NCBI RefSeq assembly: GCF_001723175.1
Contig: NC_064653.1
Span: 1,922,001-1,986,000, forward strand
From: Penicillium oxalicum
Taxonomy: Eukaryota; Ascomycota; Eurotiomycetes; Eurotiales; Aspergillaceae
Reading direction: 5' to 3'
DNA length: 64,000 bases
The translations under genes and the position numbers were made by a program. This document shows, piece after piece, positions 22,661 through 33,667 of the stretch (its first letter is position 1; every line of letters starts with the position of its first letter). The notes beneath the pieces were generated by a model. That model was not told the origin of the DNA. It made no database searches and saw only the letters and a list, made by a program, of their open reading frames with translations.

Positions 22661-24427
22661 ATGCAGAGTCATCACCAGTCTGCGCACCATGGGGCCTGGC
22701 GTTCATCGACGTGGTTCATTCTGTCCACTGTGACTTTGGCCCTGTTTCTAGGTCCGTAAATGCGCTCTGTACCAAGTCCAGGACTCTTGTCTGTTCCCAT
22801 CTACTCCCCATACTTGAATTCACTGGTCACTACTCCTCATAGTTCACCGGTCATCCAACAATCATTTCCCCTCCTACCACCCCCAAACACCTTGTCAGAT
22901 CTCCCATTAACTTCTTCTCCCAGAAATCTTTCTCTATGGCTTCCTCGTCCCAATGTTGCCATACATGCTGGAAGAGCGCATGCATCAACCTCCCCAGCAA
23001 ACCCAACGTCTCACCTCCCTTTCACTGGCTCTGCACGGGATCGTATCCGCCTTTGGCGGTCCCCTTCTCGGCCATTGGGCCGATCAAGCGCCCAATCGCC
23101 AAATCCCTTTCCTTATTTCCCTGATCGTGTGCATCATCGGAACGGTGATGGTCGCCTGTGCGACCGATCTGGGCGTCTTCTTCGTGGGTCGAGTCCTGCA
23201 GGGCGTTTCGGGATCGGGGACGTGGATTGTCGGACTCGCAACGGTGGCGGATAGTGTCGCACCGGAGCGGATCGGGGTCACGACTGGGGTGGTGATGGCC
23301 TTTGTGAATGCGGGTATGATTGTTGGACCGATGGTTTCGGGTCTCACGCTGGAGCTGGCCGGGTATTGGTTCACTTGGAGTGTGCCGGTGGTCTTTCTGG
23401 TCTTGGACGTGGTGGCTCGGCTTTTGATGGTGGAAAAGAAGGAATTGGCGACCAAGTCGGAGACTGATGTGGCGTCCTCGGAGGTGGAACCGCTGCTGCA
23501 GAGTCCAGGTTCAAACGACGATGCAGAAGTTGCTGTTGATGAGAATGGTGATGTTGTTCGTGAGGGCGATGGAACTGCCCCATCTGCCAACTTCTGGCGC
23601 ATGATGCTCGGTAACAGTCGTGTGGTGACCTCTCTACTCATCAGTGTTTGGGGCCCAACCTTGAACACCAGCTTCAATGCCACGCTACCGCTTCACGTGC
23701 TGGATGTCTTTGGCTGGAGTCCTTCGCGCGTGGGTTTGATGTTCCTGCTCTTGTCCTTGCCGAGTCTACCGATCAGTCCCTGGGCCGGGCATCTGCGAGA
23801 CCGTATCGGGACTCGTCTTCCTGCTACCATCGCCCTCGCCTCTCAAGCGGTGTTCCTGGTCCTGTTGGGATTTGCTGGAAACCAGCAATTTGAATGGTCC
23901 AGCACGGGCGAGCGCGGCAAAGCTCTGTACATTCTCTGTTGCGTCACGTTTGGCATCATTCGTCCCTTTATCTCGGGGATCGGCCCCGTGGAATTGACCT
24001 GTAAGTCACTGTAGCGACACAAAGTCAACATGGATATGCCTTGAGCAAAGCAGTCGTTCTAACGATATTGTTCCAGTTGCCGTTAAGGCAGAAGAAGCGA
24101 AACGTCCCGGCGTTTTTGGACCCCAAGGTGGTCTATCGAGGGTCTTTTCATTGCTCGAAGTGGCTGCAACGAGTGGGATGACTCTTGGCCCGGTCATATC
24201 TGGCGCCTTGACGGAGCGTTTTGGGTACTACATTATGTGTTGGACACTGAGTAAGTCATCAACTGCCCTTTCCTCGAGCCCATCCGTCGCGAAATAGGTA
24301 CTGACAGTCTCTTGTAGGTGTGCTCGCTATCGTCATGGCCATCCTCGCTCGCCTGTTCTTGGGTTCCAAAAAAACAGAGTTGGGAAATAACCGGGCGTCC
24401 GGGCAGGAGGTGGGGACTGGAATATGA
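22661..24427 (+). CDS. Major facilitator superfamily transporter (12-TM, drug:H+ antiporter type)
   Basis: Four exons give 483 aa: 22661-22751, 22924-24000, 24077-24250 and 24318-24427. The first helix ('WFILSTVTLALFLEIFLYGF') crosses the first intron. The MFS signature between TM2 and TM3 is 'GPLLGHWADQAPNRQIPFL' (GxLaDrxGrr type), and the TM5 region has 'GVVMAFVNAGMIVGP'. A long acidic central loop ('ASSEVEPLLQSPGSNDDAEV') separates the two six-helix halves, and the second half repeats the motif as 'SPWAGHLRDRIGTRLP'. Exon 3 supplies 'GLSRVFSLLEVAATSGMTLG'. The layout fits DHA1-type exporters; the substrate is unknown. The first donor is GTCCGT, not GTAAGT, but the junction (Gly|Glu codon GAA) is in phase and rebuilds helix 1. 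No biosynthetic gene is adjacent. Confidence 0.88.
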
Positions 24428-24859
24428 TTTGGTTTCTTCCTTCAAATCGCCACCGACACGCATCAACGTCCACGCGTGACGCGCTGAGATTCGAGGAAGA
24501 AAATGTATAAAAATGGATACCATTTTGTAAATATGTCGGGGGGGTATATATCAAACAGATTGAATCCAGGTATCACATACAACAATCCTCCATGTCAAAC
24601 AACATCAACGAACAACGCCGCAACTCCATGTTTAGCAAGACCGAATACCAGAACCACGCGTTCCCGCCTTGCGCATATGTATCAGTGTTGCGATTCCTCC
24701 AAGAACTCCAGATGCTTTCAGCCGCTTTTCAAATAAAAAAAATATGTATAAAAGGTTGACAAGGCCGCTGGCGGCACGCGGCGCGGTGCCAATCAAAAAT
24801 CGACCCGCTGCTTATACCGCTCTGGATTTGAGCAAAAGAAAGAAAGGCCGTGTGCTCCA
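24428..24859. other. Convergent intergenic region
   Basis: This AT-rich 3' region is shared by the MFS gene (+) and palH (-). It holds A-rich stretches near 24735-24750 that could serve polyadenylation. No gene was seen. Confidence 0.5.
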
Positions 24860-27228
24860 CTAAGATCTCGACGGGCCAGGCGAATCGTCAAGAGGAGAGC
24901 TGGGCTGTTGCGAAGCAGGATAATCTCGATCAGATAGTTCGTGGTTTTCCGTCCAATGGCCTGCTTCGGGGGTCCTACGCGGATCCTTGTAGCCACCATG
25001 GATATCCTCGTCGATCAGTGCGGCGGCGTCGGGGTCGTAGCGCAGTGTGTAGTCTCCATCCCCATTCTCGAGATCTGCACCCTCCCACGGGGCAGAAGCC
25101 TGAGGCTGTGAAGGGATCACACGCACGGGCAGGTCCGCACGGTTGGGCCGAGCATCTGATCCCGTACGCTCTTCCCAAATCCGATTTTGTGGAGACCAAG
25201 TGTGCGGCTGGCCCCGGCGACGGGCGGGAATGACAGTGACCGGCAGGGGCGCATCTGTGCTTTGAGGACCGCTTCCAGGGAAGCGATTACGGTGTAATGA
25301 GAAGAAGTTGTTTCGGTTCTGTGGTTGCGCACTTTGCATATGAGTTTCATCATCGGACGAAGCAGGGCTGTCGTGATCGCCTGTTTGAGCTTCGCCTGCT
25401 TGGGCCGAAGCAACCTCCTTAGGCAATGAGCCACGCCGCCTCTTAAAAGGATTAAGCAAATTTCGCCATCGTGGATCGGTCGCGATGATCTGGGGCGATT
25501 GCTCCCTGCTCTCGGGGTTTGCAGGATCGTGATCGGCTCTCATTGAATCCGGAGAAACATCCTCAATCGCCAGCTCTTTGGGATCATCCAAATCCGTTTC
25601 CTCCGACATGTGCGGCATCGTTACGGGAGGGGTAGGCGTCGCCACAGGGTGATATCGAACATTATAGACGGTACTTGCCGCACTTGTGGTATCGGTTCGA
25701 CTGACGGGGGTTACCGCAGCCGGCGGAGGAGTGGGACGGGGGTTTCGCCGAGGAGACATGGTCCCTTTGCCTTGGCCGTTTCGTGCGTTACCACGATTGC
25801 GATTACCACGAGCAAAGCCGACTCGTGTCCGCAACGGGCGTCCCGGTAAGCTGATCATGCCTCCCCATCCCGAGGAATTGCCGTCTCCGCCTCCCTTATC
25901 AGAGTCGTTGGATGAGTATCGTGGCCAATCGACCTCTTCGGACGGTGTCACTTCGAGCATTTCGTCGCCATCAAAGACTTCTCTTCCGAGAATTCCATCT
26001 TTGGTTTCATCTCGTTCTAGCGCTTCTATCCGCTCGACCCACTCCCACACGACCACACTGGCCGCGGCCGAGCCCACCCATCTGATATAGGTACCCCACC
26101 CGGCGATCTCGGGTTTTGCAATGTCCAAGACAAAGAATATAACGGGGATCAAGATTGCGCACAGCGAGAGAAGAGCCACGAAGCAGATGTTGCGCATCTT
26201 GGGATGAAAGAATGCATAGCGGTGCTTCGAGATCGAATAGAAGATAACCCACGCAGCATAGAGCAGATTGAGGGCCAACTCGAACAGGTAGCTGAGGGCA
26301 GGGATTGCATCATCGTACAAGCGCGGGTGGGTCGACGTGTTGCGCACCATGAAATTCTCCAGGCAGCTGAAAGTCGTATCCAGCACAATGAGGGCGAACC
26401 CAGCCCATTTGATCATGACCTTTTCCTTATGGCGCGGAAAGAGCCGGATCAGCGTCTGAACCTGGGCCAGCCAGAGGAAAGTACTCGATATCACGCGGAA
26501 GATGCGAATTTCTGTCCCGTCAATCACTTCCTGCGAAAGCGCCTCCGCATCAGAGAACCCATAATCATATTGTCGCTGGGCCACCTTGAAAGAATCCACC
26601 GTCGCAATCGTCAAGGATATCGCCACTAACGTCGCGGCGACCTTTTGCAGCCAGGGCCGTCCACCCACCCCAACGACGGACGAGTTGCCGCTGTAGGAGC
26701 CGGTGATCATACCATGGCGTCCGAGGAAATTGGCGCCTCCACCAGGGCCACCAATGAAGAAAGTGCGAGGCGTGATAAGAAGAATGATGACCAGGACGTA
26801 ACTGACGACAGTCGCACATCCAATCGCATAGAGTTGCGGGGTCACGGAGGAGTAAAAAGGGTCACGAGTATCGAGAACGGCGGAAACGTGGACGTAGTCG
26901 GTCGGATCGCCAGTGCAGACGGGTTCGTAGATAGCGTTGCCGGTCAAAGTTAGGGCATAAGAGTTGTTGATACGAACGATGCCTGGGTAGAGCAACGTCA
27001 GGTACACGGTCATCAGTCACGATCACGCCAAGCCGCGAAGGCGAAGCTGAGGGTCCCCAATAACTCGGCCCGGGAATTCAGCCGAACAGATGGCCAGAAC
27101 GAACAAGAGGGAAACCAACCTTCGCTCGGCAGAACAAAAGGCGTGCACCCAGAGGGATACGTCTGCGCTGTGGTCGTTGTTGGTACCGCCCAAATCTGGC
27201 GGGGCGTCAAATGAGGCGCATCTCCCAT
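24860..27228 (-). CDS. palH: PalH/Rim21 ambient-pH sensor, seven-helix plasma-membrane protein
   Basis: Two exons, 27228-27120 and 26982-24860, give 743 aa, the usual length for PalH. The N-terminal extracellular part has the family opening 'CTPFVLPSEGGIVRINNSYA', then 'LTLTGNAIYEPVCTGDP', 'RDPFYSSVTPQLYAIG' and TM1 'VVSYVLVIILLITPRTFF' (about residues 86-107). Six more hydrophobic spans follow up to about residue 350 ('LWLAQVQTLIRLFPRHKEK', 'FALIVLDTTFSCLENFM', 'WVGSAAASVVVWEWVERIE'). The rest is a long hydrophilic tail rich in Pro, Arg and Asp, which in homologues binds the arrestin-like PalF. PalH/Rim21 detects neutral to alkaline pH and, through PalF and the PalA/PalB/PalC complex, triggers proteolytic activation of the transcription factor PacC. 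The intron joins Gly codons in phase. pepA, a gene type often controlled by PacC, lies next upstream. Confidence 0.93.
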
Positions 27229-28635
27229 GGTCAGGATGCCGCTTCAAGCGGTAGGCCGATTTCGCCCAAGTCCGCGCCGTTAGGATTCGGTTCCTTCGGA
27301 TGATAAATGCCCCTGCAGAGGATCTGCGTAGATAACGATGTCGGTTCAAGAGTCAGACGTCCATCATCGGGTATAAGCCGCGCGCTGCCACGACCAGCCG
27401 GGTGAGAGGGACTGTGACAAAGGCAGAGTAAGGAACTCTGGAGCCTAAGGGGGAGGGCGGGCGATTTGAGACACGGTCGGCGTGCAGTAGTCAGTGGCAG
27501 ATGGAAATCGACCTGAACGCTCGAGAAAAGGAGAGACACAGAAAGGTTGTGTACCAGGGGGGGTATCGCAGTTGGAGATGGAGGACACAATGGATAGACA
27601 GCGGGCGCGAGAATTTCCAATTTGATCGGAAAAAGCAATCGAGAACAAGACGGGGCGGGCAACTGTGCAAATCGAATCGTTGAACTGAGATCATTCGAGG
27701 GTCGAGAACGGAGTTTCGGGCAAGGCGGGTCGTCAATTGAGACGAGGCGATCCGCCACTCGCAGAGGACTCCACTTTTCCACCAACGTGACTCTCCCCCG
27801 CAAGTCGAATCGCCCCGGATACGACCATGATAATTCTCTTTCTGCAGGGCTGGCATGCACCAATCATCGTCTATGTTGCAATGAAGTGAGAATATTTCAG
27901 AGGATGCTCTGCGCACAGACAATATGTGCTGTAGACGGCAATGTCCGACAGCCCGTCTGGGCTCGGTTTCTGGTGTGTTCAAGTGAACTTTGCTGAACTA
28001 CTGCCCCTCGTCCTCTTGTGGGTTCACCCGCACGTGGTCGCTCAGGTCCGGTTCATCGGTCTCTAAGCCTCAGGTTGACCCGCAATACAACTTGTGACCA
28101 AAAGTCGATCTGGAAGTGCCTCTTTCTCCGGATTGGAAGTAAATTTCTTACGCTGGGGGACTCTCATAGATTGAAAGGACTCCATTTGTTGCAAAAGGAC
28201 TTTGTCACAAAGGCTGTTATTAAAAACTCCTGCAAGTCAAAGTGGATAACGAGAGATTTTAGCAGTTGACCGTGGCCTACAAAAGCTACTGCCCAATAGG
28301 TCTCATGCTACAATAGGAGAAGAATAAGGTGGTAGAAACAATTGCTCCTATATTCAATCATCTCCTGCATGTATCGATCAAGGACACTTATATACAAGAC
28401 CGGCCGTGTCAGAGCTTCCGGTCACGAGTCATCAATAGACATGAGAAGATCAGGGAACCGAAAAAATCGGATCAAGGCATAATGTGAGTTCGACTCTGGT
28501 CCATGCCATATAACCTATTGGCCCGTTCAAAGAGCCATCAGAGCCAAAGTTGATTGAACAAGGGGTTTCCCCCTCTCCCTAAGAACTGGGGAGAACCTTG
28601 GCACGGCTGTCGGCGTGCAACTTGGTGATCTACAT
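27229..28635. other. palH promoter/leader and pepA 3' region
   Basis: A minus-strand frame stays open from about 27863 to a stop at 27231-27233, two bases before the palH ATG, but it has no in-frame ATG and looks like a pyrimidine-rich 5' leader. Nothing else was recognised. Confidence 0.5.
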
Positions 28636-29961
28636 CTATGCCTGAGCAGCGAAACCGAGCTGAGGGCCGCTGGCGTCGAAAACGACGTACTGGCTCTTCA
28701 GGAAGATGTCGCCGAAGATGGAGAAGCCAATGCCGGAGTTGCTCTGGATACCACCGAAGCAGGTGTTGCCGGACAGGGGAGCGTAGTTAATCAGTGAGCC
28801 GGGAACGACCGCGTCGTAGCCGGCGATGCTGACGACAAAGTCGGGCAGCTGTGCATCACAAGGGACGGTGATACCACCGGCAGAGGAGTCCGAGTTCGCA
28901 CCCTCGACTTGGCTGTAGTAGTTGTCGACAACGCTGTCGTCAAGGAGCAGAAGAGTAGTGCCGGTGTCTGTACCAGGTCACGGATGGTGGGTGATTGACA
29001 CAGCTAGTGGATTCATCATAGACAGAGCAGATTTGCACTTACCAGCGATACCCTGAATGGAACCTCCCTGAGCGCTACCAGCCGAGTAGGAGTCGGCAGT
29101 GAAGGACCAGAAGCCCTGGGAGTTGTCGACCGGGGTGTAGGCCAATTGGCCAGTGTACTTGGAGTTGTCGATGAAACCGAAGTCGTAGGTACCGGGAGCG
29201 TTGTGCTTCAGGGTAACCGCGAACAAAGGCGAATCCAGCTGGGATTGCACGGTATCGAAGAAGGTGGTTTGGGCCTGCGGCTGAACGGTGTTGATCGAGC
29301 TGAATGCCAAACCAAGGAGACCATCATTGCCTGCGTTTTGAACAAACTGCTGGCTGACGGTCTGGGCAGCCTCAACCGCCTGGCTAGAGGCGGTCACACC
29401 ACCAACGGTGACGGTGTCCTTGTAGACGTTACCGCTGGCAGTGCTTCCATCGCCGTAGGAGATGGACCAGGTGTAGCCAGAGAGCTTTCGCGCATTGCGA
29501 CTGGGGCGATAGATGTCGTGACCCTGGGTCTCAGATGAAGGCAGCTGGGATGAGAACACCCACCTAAGGAATTCATTAGCATTCAAGGAGCCTCATACCC
29601 CGTGATTTGCAGACAGGGTGACTTACAGATCAGCAGAGCCGGTATCAAAGTCCAGGTTGAGAGTGGAGCCACCAACGGTGACGGGAGTCAAGTACTCCTC
29701 GTCATTTTCCGTAGGCGTGGTGATGGCAGTGCCGGCCGCAGCAGCAGCCTTGACACTCTGGGGGACCTTGCCGCCATACTTGGCAATCGAGGCCGCATAC
29801 ATGGCTGGCAAGTTGACGACCTTCTTTGATCCCGGCCGAACCGTCTGCTTGATAGAGAAGTTGGCCTTGGGGGAGGCCTTGGCCGCGTCGCCGGTGGGCA
29901 TGGCCGATGAGACGACCGCCAGACTGGCCAGAACGGCCGTAACCTTGCTGAAGACAACCAT
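28636..29961 (-). CDS. pepA: Secreted aspartic endopeptidase, aspergillopepsin-A type
   Basis: Three exons, 29961-29627, 29563-29043 and 28967-28636, give 395 aa, the family length. Residues 1-20 ('[20 protein letters not shown]') form a signal peptide, followed by a basic propeptide ('[20 protein letters not shown]'). The mature enzyme begins near '[12 protein letters not shown]'. The two catalytic Asp motifs are present: '[15 protein letters not shown]' (DTG, split after Asp-Leu by intron 1) and '[11 protein letters not shown]' (exon 3). The flap Tyr is in '[12 protein letters not shown]', and the C-terminus is '[16 protein letters not shown]...LGFAAQA'. Pepsin-type proteases of this family work at acid pH outside the cell and release peptides from protein. 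I chose the ATG at 29961 over an upstream in-frame codon at 29988 because it starts the signal peptide. A TATA box lies 140 nt upstream. Confidence 0.95.
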
Positions 29962-30100
29962 GATGGACGAGACGGTACGATTGGACAAGAAGCGAATATG
30001 GAGGAGTGAAGGTCTCAGAGAAGGCTAAGATCGAGGCTCAGAAGATGTGGACGAGTCTGAGAGATAGAAAGATTCACTGAGTTCTGCGAAGAGAGCTGTG

Positions 30101-30108
30101 CTTTTATA
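30101..30108 (-). promoter_or_regulatory. TATA box of pepA
   Basis: TATAAAAG on the minus strand lies 140 nt upstream of the pepA ATG, a good position for a fungal promoter with a short leader. Confidence 0.7.
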
Positions 30109-30369
30109 GATCTCAGAGAAGGTCTCAGGCATCTGGAGGTTCCGCTGAGCTCGCGATGTCCACGATAGCCCTGGAAGCAACAGCGGCAGCAAGAGATCCA
30201 AGGCGAATGCTTCTCTCGAGTGATCCCGCATCTTCTTTGATCGGTCGAGAAGGAGATATTGCTCTTCTGGGAAGATCTCTCTGTCGATCGAAATCTCTGC
30301 AGGACTTTCATGGATCCGCCCAAGCTATCAGGGTCATCAAGACCTCGGACTTGTCACGGACGTCCAACG

Positions 30370-30721
30370 GCCAAGCCGGAGTCCGTTCAGCAGTGCGATG
30401 TGGGAACATCTATAGGGTTGCATATTGCCCTGTGGGTAATAACCATCGTGTCGAATTGCAGCAGATAAGCCCCAATTTGCCTCGAGAATCCGTGCGCTCT
30501 GAGAGGCCAATCCTCGGGAACCTGCAAGAAGCGGGGAAGACGCCGCACTCGCGGTGGGTCCCTGACACTGGAAGGCTTGATCCTGACAAGCAATCTTGGC
30601 TGCCTGGTGAGCACGCTAGCGTTGGTCGGAGAAATACCAGTAACTTGACTCAACCAAAGGGCCGATTGGACTGAACCTGATTGACCGACACACGCATTGT
30701 CACTTCCCCAAAAGAGCCAAG
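30370..30721. promoter_or_regulatory. Three PacC-type hexamers upstream of pepA
   Basis: GCCAAG occurs at 30370-30375 (+) and 30716-30721 (+), and its complement CTTGGC at 30595-30600. All match the PacC consensus 5'-GCCARG. They lie 410-760 nt upstream of the pepA start. The hexamer is short and will occur by chance, so function is inferred from gene type and from palH next door. Confidence 0.4.
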
Positions 30722-31047
30722 CCTAAACCTAGGATTACGAACGTGCTCCCAGCAAGCGCTCGTTGCCAACCAGTCAGCCTACGGACCTGCAGTGGTATGA
30801 AGGTGCTTCGCTGAGCGCCCGTAGATAGCAGCGAGGTCTGTGTCTCCGCCACCAAGACCCTCACCAGCTCATGTCTGGGTGCAGTCGAACCTGGTAACTA
30901 ATAGCGATCCTGAATGATTTAGAAAAAGTGATAGCGACCTTGGGTGACGGCGTGGCTGCGGTCTGTGAGTGGTCCACAAGCGTTTAGCTTGGACAATAGA
31001 GTATGGATCGTGGACTGTGAATGGGCCGGAGCAAATAGGCCGGTCAC

Positions 31048-31067
31048 TCTCTACTGTACAGTAGAGA
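31048..31067. repeat. Perfect 20-bp palindrome
   Basis: TCTCTACTGT at 31048-31057 is followed without spacer by its exact reverse complement at 31058-31067. It lies in the gene-free stretch upstream of pepA and overlaps no frame of interest. Confidence 0.9.
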
Positions 31068-33667
31068 AGAACGAAGACCCTTGACAGGTGGAAATTGCGA
31101 GATGATGGCCCGTAGAGGAGAGCAATGTGTAAGCAATTGAAGCCACCAAGAAGGGTCCAGGAGGCTTGCTCTGTCGATCAGGAGCCGGTCATCTCCTCGG
31201 TGCAGCCAATGACTCTCTTCACTCGGAAAGCCTTTCTCGGTGGGGGGTGGGGGTGGTGTCTCCGGCCGTGCGAGGGTCACATCGCGTCAAACTCAAGAGC
31301 TGAAACGGGGCGTATGTGCCATCTGTGAGGGTGAAGAGTCATGAGGATCGGGGCGGGCTGATTGGGTCTCAAGACACTCGACTGTCATCACCCCCGCGGC
31401 ACCATCCTTGTCTTCATGGCTCTATACATGATGTGATGGTTCTTGAGTACCAGGTGCGGACTGACAAAAGGACAAAGATAAGAGCAGCAGGGCGCGTGAT
31501 TCGTGATTACCAGTCGTGATCTGTGAACGATCCTTGGCAGGCCTCGGACATTCAAGGACCCTGGTCACGGGTGGCACCCAACAGAGCGGATGATCCTGGA
31601 ACCCGAGCGGGTTCCTAACCGAAATTCGTCATTCAATTGATCCCCTTTGAATCCTATTCTTACTCTCAAGGACTTCGATCTCGGTATGTTCAATAGCCTC
31701 GCGTCGCCAAAGTCATGTTACTTGAAGATTCCAAGGCCGTGTTGGGAATTGACAACGATTAATTGGTGCTCTCACACTACGCTCATTATAAACATCAATC
31801 ATCATTCAATATTCACTACCCAGAGGAATATGGTACCTAGTGGCCTACTAGTGATATGGTATTGTAGTCGTGACGAGTCAAGACACAACTACATGTATTG
31901 CGAAATCCAGGCGCCGCTCTATCAAATAAAGCAGAAATTATCGATTCGCTCAGCTTTTAAATATTAAAATAACCGATGCCCGCTTACTGATGTCTCTTGA
32001 TTTCTTTTCCTTTTTGGGGGGGAATGTGATTTTACTGTCAAATATATCACAGACCGCCCTTATTCGGGCAGTCTACCGGTTGACTAGATCGCATATTCTT
32101 CCATAGGGGTCACCTGTTCCCGGGTCCCCCGGTCTACTACATATTCCTTGAGAGATAGCATCACGTTTTGTGTTGAAATGGACTCCGTTGGACAACCACA
32201 TCATGGGTGAAATAGGTATTTTATATGCCAAGTGTTATGGCATAATTCTTTCATTTCAGTTCGAGTCATCAACCAAAAAGGATCGGACCTCCACTCCAGC
32301 AGCCAGCAACCACCTAGCAGCCCGTAATCTTAAGTAAGCCACTACCTAGTCCACATGCATGATTCGAGATCCAAGTGATGCAGTGAAGATAGATACCCAA
32401 CTACTTCACCTGCCCTCACAAAGGAGACAATATAATTCGAGACGGGAAGAACGTGGATGCTGCTCCGACAACCATCATTCTGAATCCTGAACTTGAGGGG
32501 ATAATCTCACCAGCATATTCATCCCATTAACACCGACGGAGACCGACCGATCCTGCTAATATAATCTGCTGCAAAAGAATCAGAATATCCCAGCTAGGAC
32601 CAAATGGGGAGAGAGTGACATCACGGTAGACAAACTGGTGAAGCTAATGCAAGAACTTACATGATAGGACTCGGATAGCACCGGTGGATGCGGGATTTTC
32701 TCGACACCTACCTACCTTCGAGACCAAGTCCTGCCGATATCGAGATATGTCTCATGTTAACAGTAAATTGTGCCCAAACAACTTGAAGGCATCAGATTGT
32801 GAACGGCATAATTTCCATAGAGATATGCGAATATGCAACGTACAGCAATGTGAAGAGACTTCCATTTTCGACACCTACCTAATTCGACTGATTCAGGAAG
32901 ACCTGGTGGATCCAACGATACCCTAATACAGTGTAGCGGTGTTTGGTGCCCACTTATTCTCTGCACGTAAGAGACAAGACCCGTGTACTTCTGGTCTTCC
33001 AATGGACCCTTCTTTCTTCGTCATCTCCGGGGTTTTTCACTCATAAAGTTTATTTTCCCCTCAGTATCAGGTGGCTTTTCGAGTCTCATGCAGCCACGGG
33101 ATCAAAGTACACGGTTTCTGCAATGTCATCCGTTGCGTTATCGGCGAGGTCACTCGTCACATTCATCTCCCCCCACGTTGAAACCTAAACGCGTGCACCC
33201 AAAGTCTTGTCCAGTCACAGATGCTAGAGAATCTAGATAGAGATATTCATCGTCGAGCTGGACGCTTCTTATAAGGGCAGTGACTGAGCAGTTTTGCGGG
33301 GTCCTTTCTTGGTCCTCACCGAGGCGATTCTGTGTAGACACGGCAGAGATGCTGCCCTCACACGTCCTGCCTTGGGGAATACCGACAGTCAAAAAGATTG
33401 TAAGGTTTCGCTACAAATGTCTTTTGGGAAACAAAAGAATCATGCCAGGATGGCCCTCAATAGCCATCTCTTAAAGGCAATGGCTACAGCCAACTCGATC
33501 GAAGAAGTATTGCGGTACCACAAACCCGTTTTTCCTCTTTCATTCAAAGATCTGGTTTGGGGGGTATACAACTCTGAAATACAACAAGGACAGATATCAC
33601 GTCGGAACAGTTCGGGTGAATCAAGGGTCTCGTAACGTCAATACTTTGTCAAACAAACCACTTTTTT

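Larger units (their letters stand above)
29962..33667. other. 3.7-kb stretch without a recognised gene (pepA promoter at its left end)
   Basis: The first 800 bases hold pepA regulatory elements (TATA box and GCCARG hexamers, listed separately). Beyond that I see only short frames without domains, a perfect 20-bp palindrome at 31048-31067 and an AT-rich area around 31750-32250. I see no transposase, reverse transcriptase or long repeat. It may hold noncoding transcripts or a decayed gene, but I cannot show either. Confidence 0.5.

Noticed and set aside
27231..27863. 210-codon minus-strand frame ending two bases before the palH ATG
   Set aside because: No ATG in frame, pyrimidine-rich, Ser/Pro/Leu composition; best explained as the palH 5' leader.
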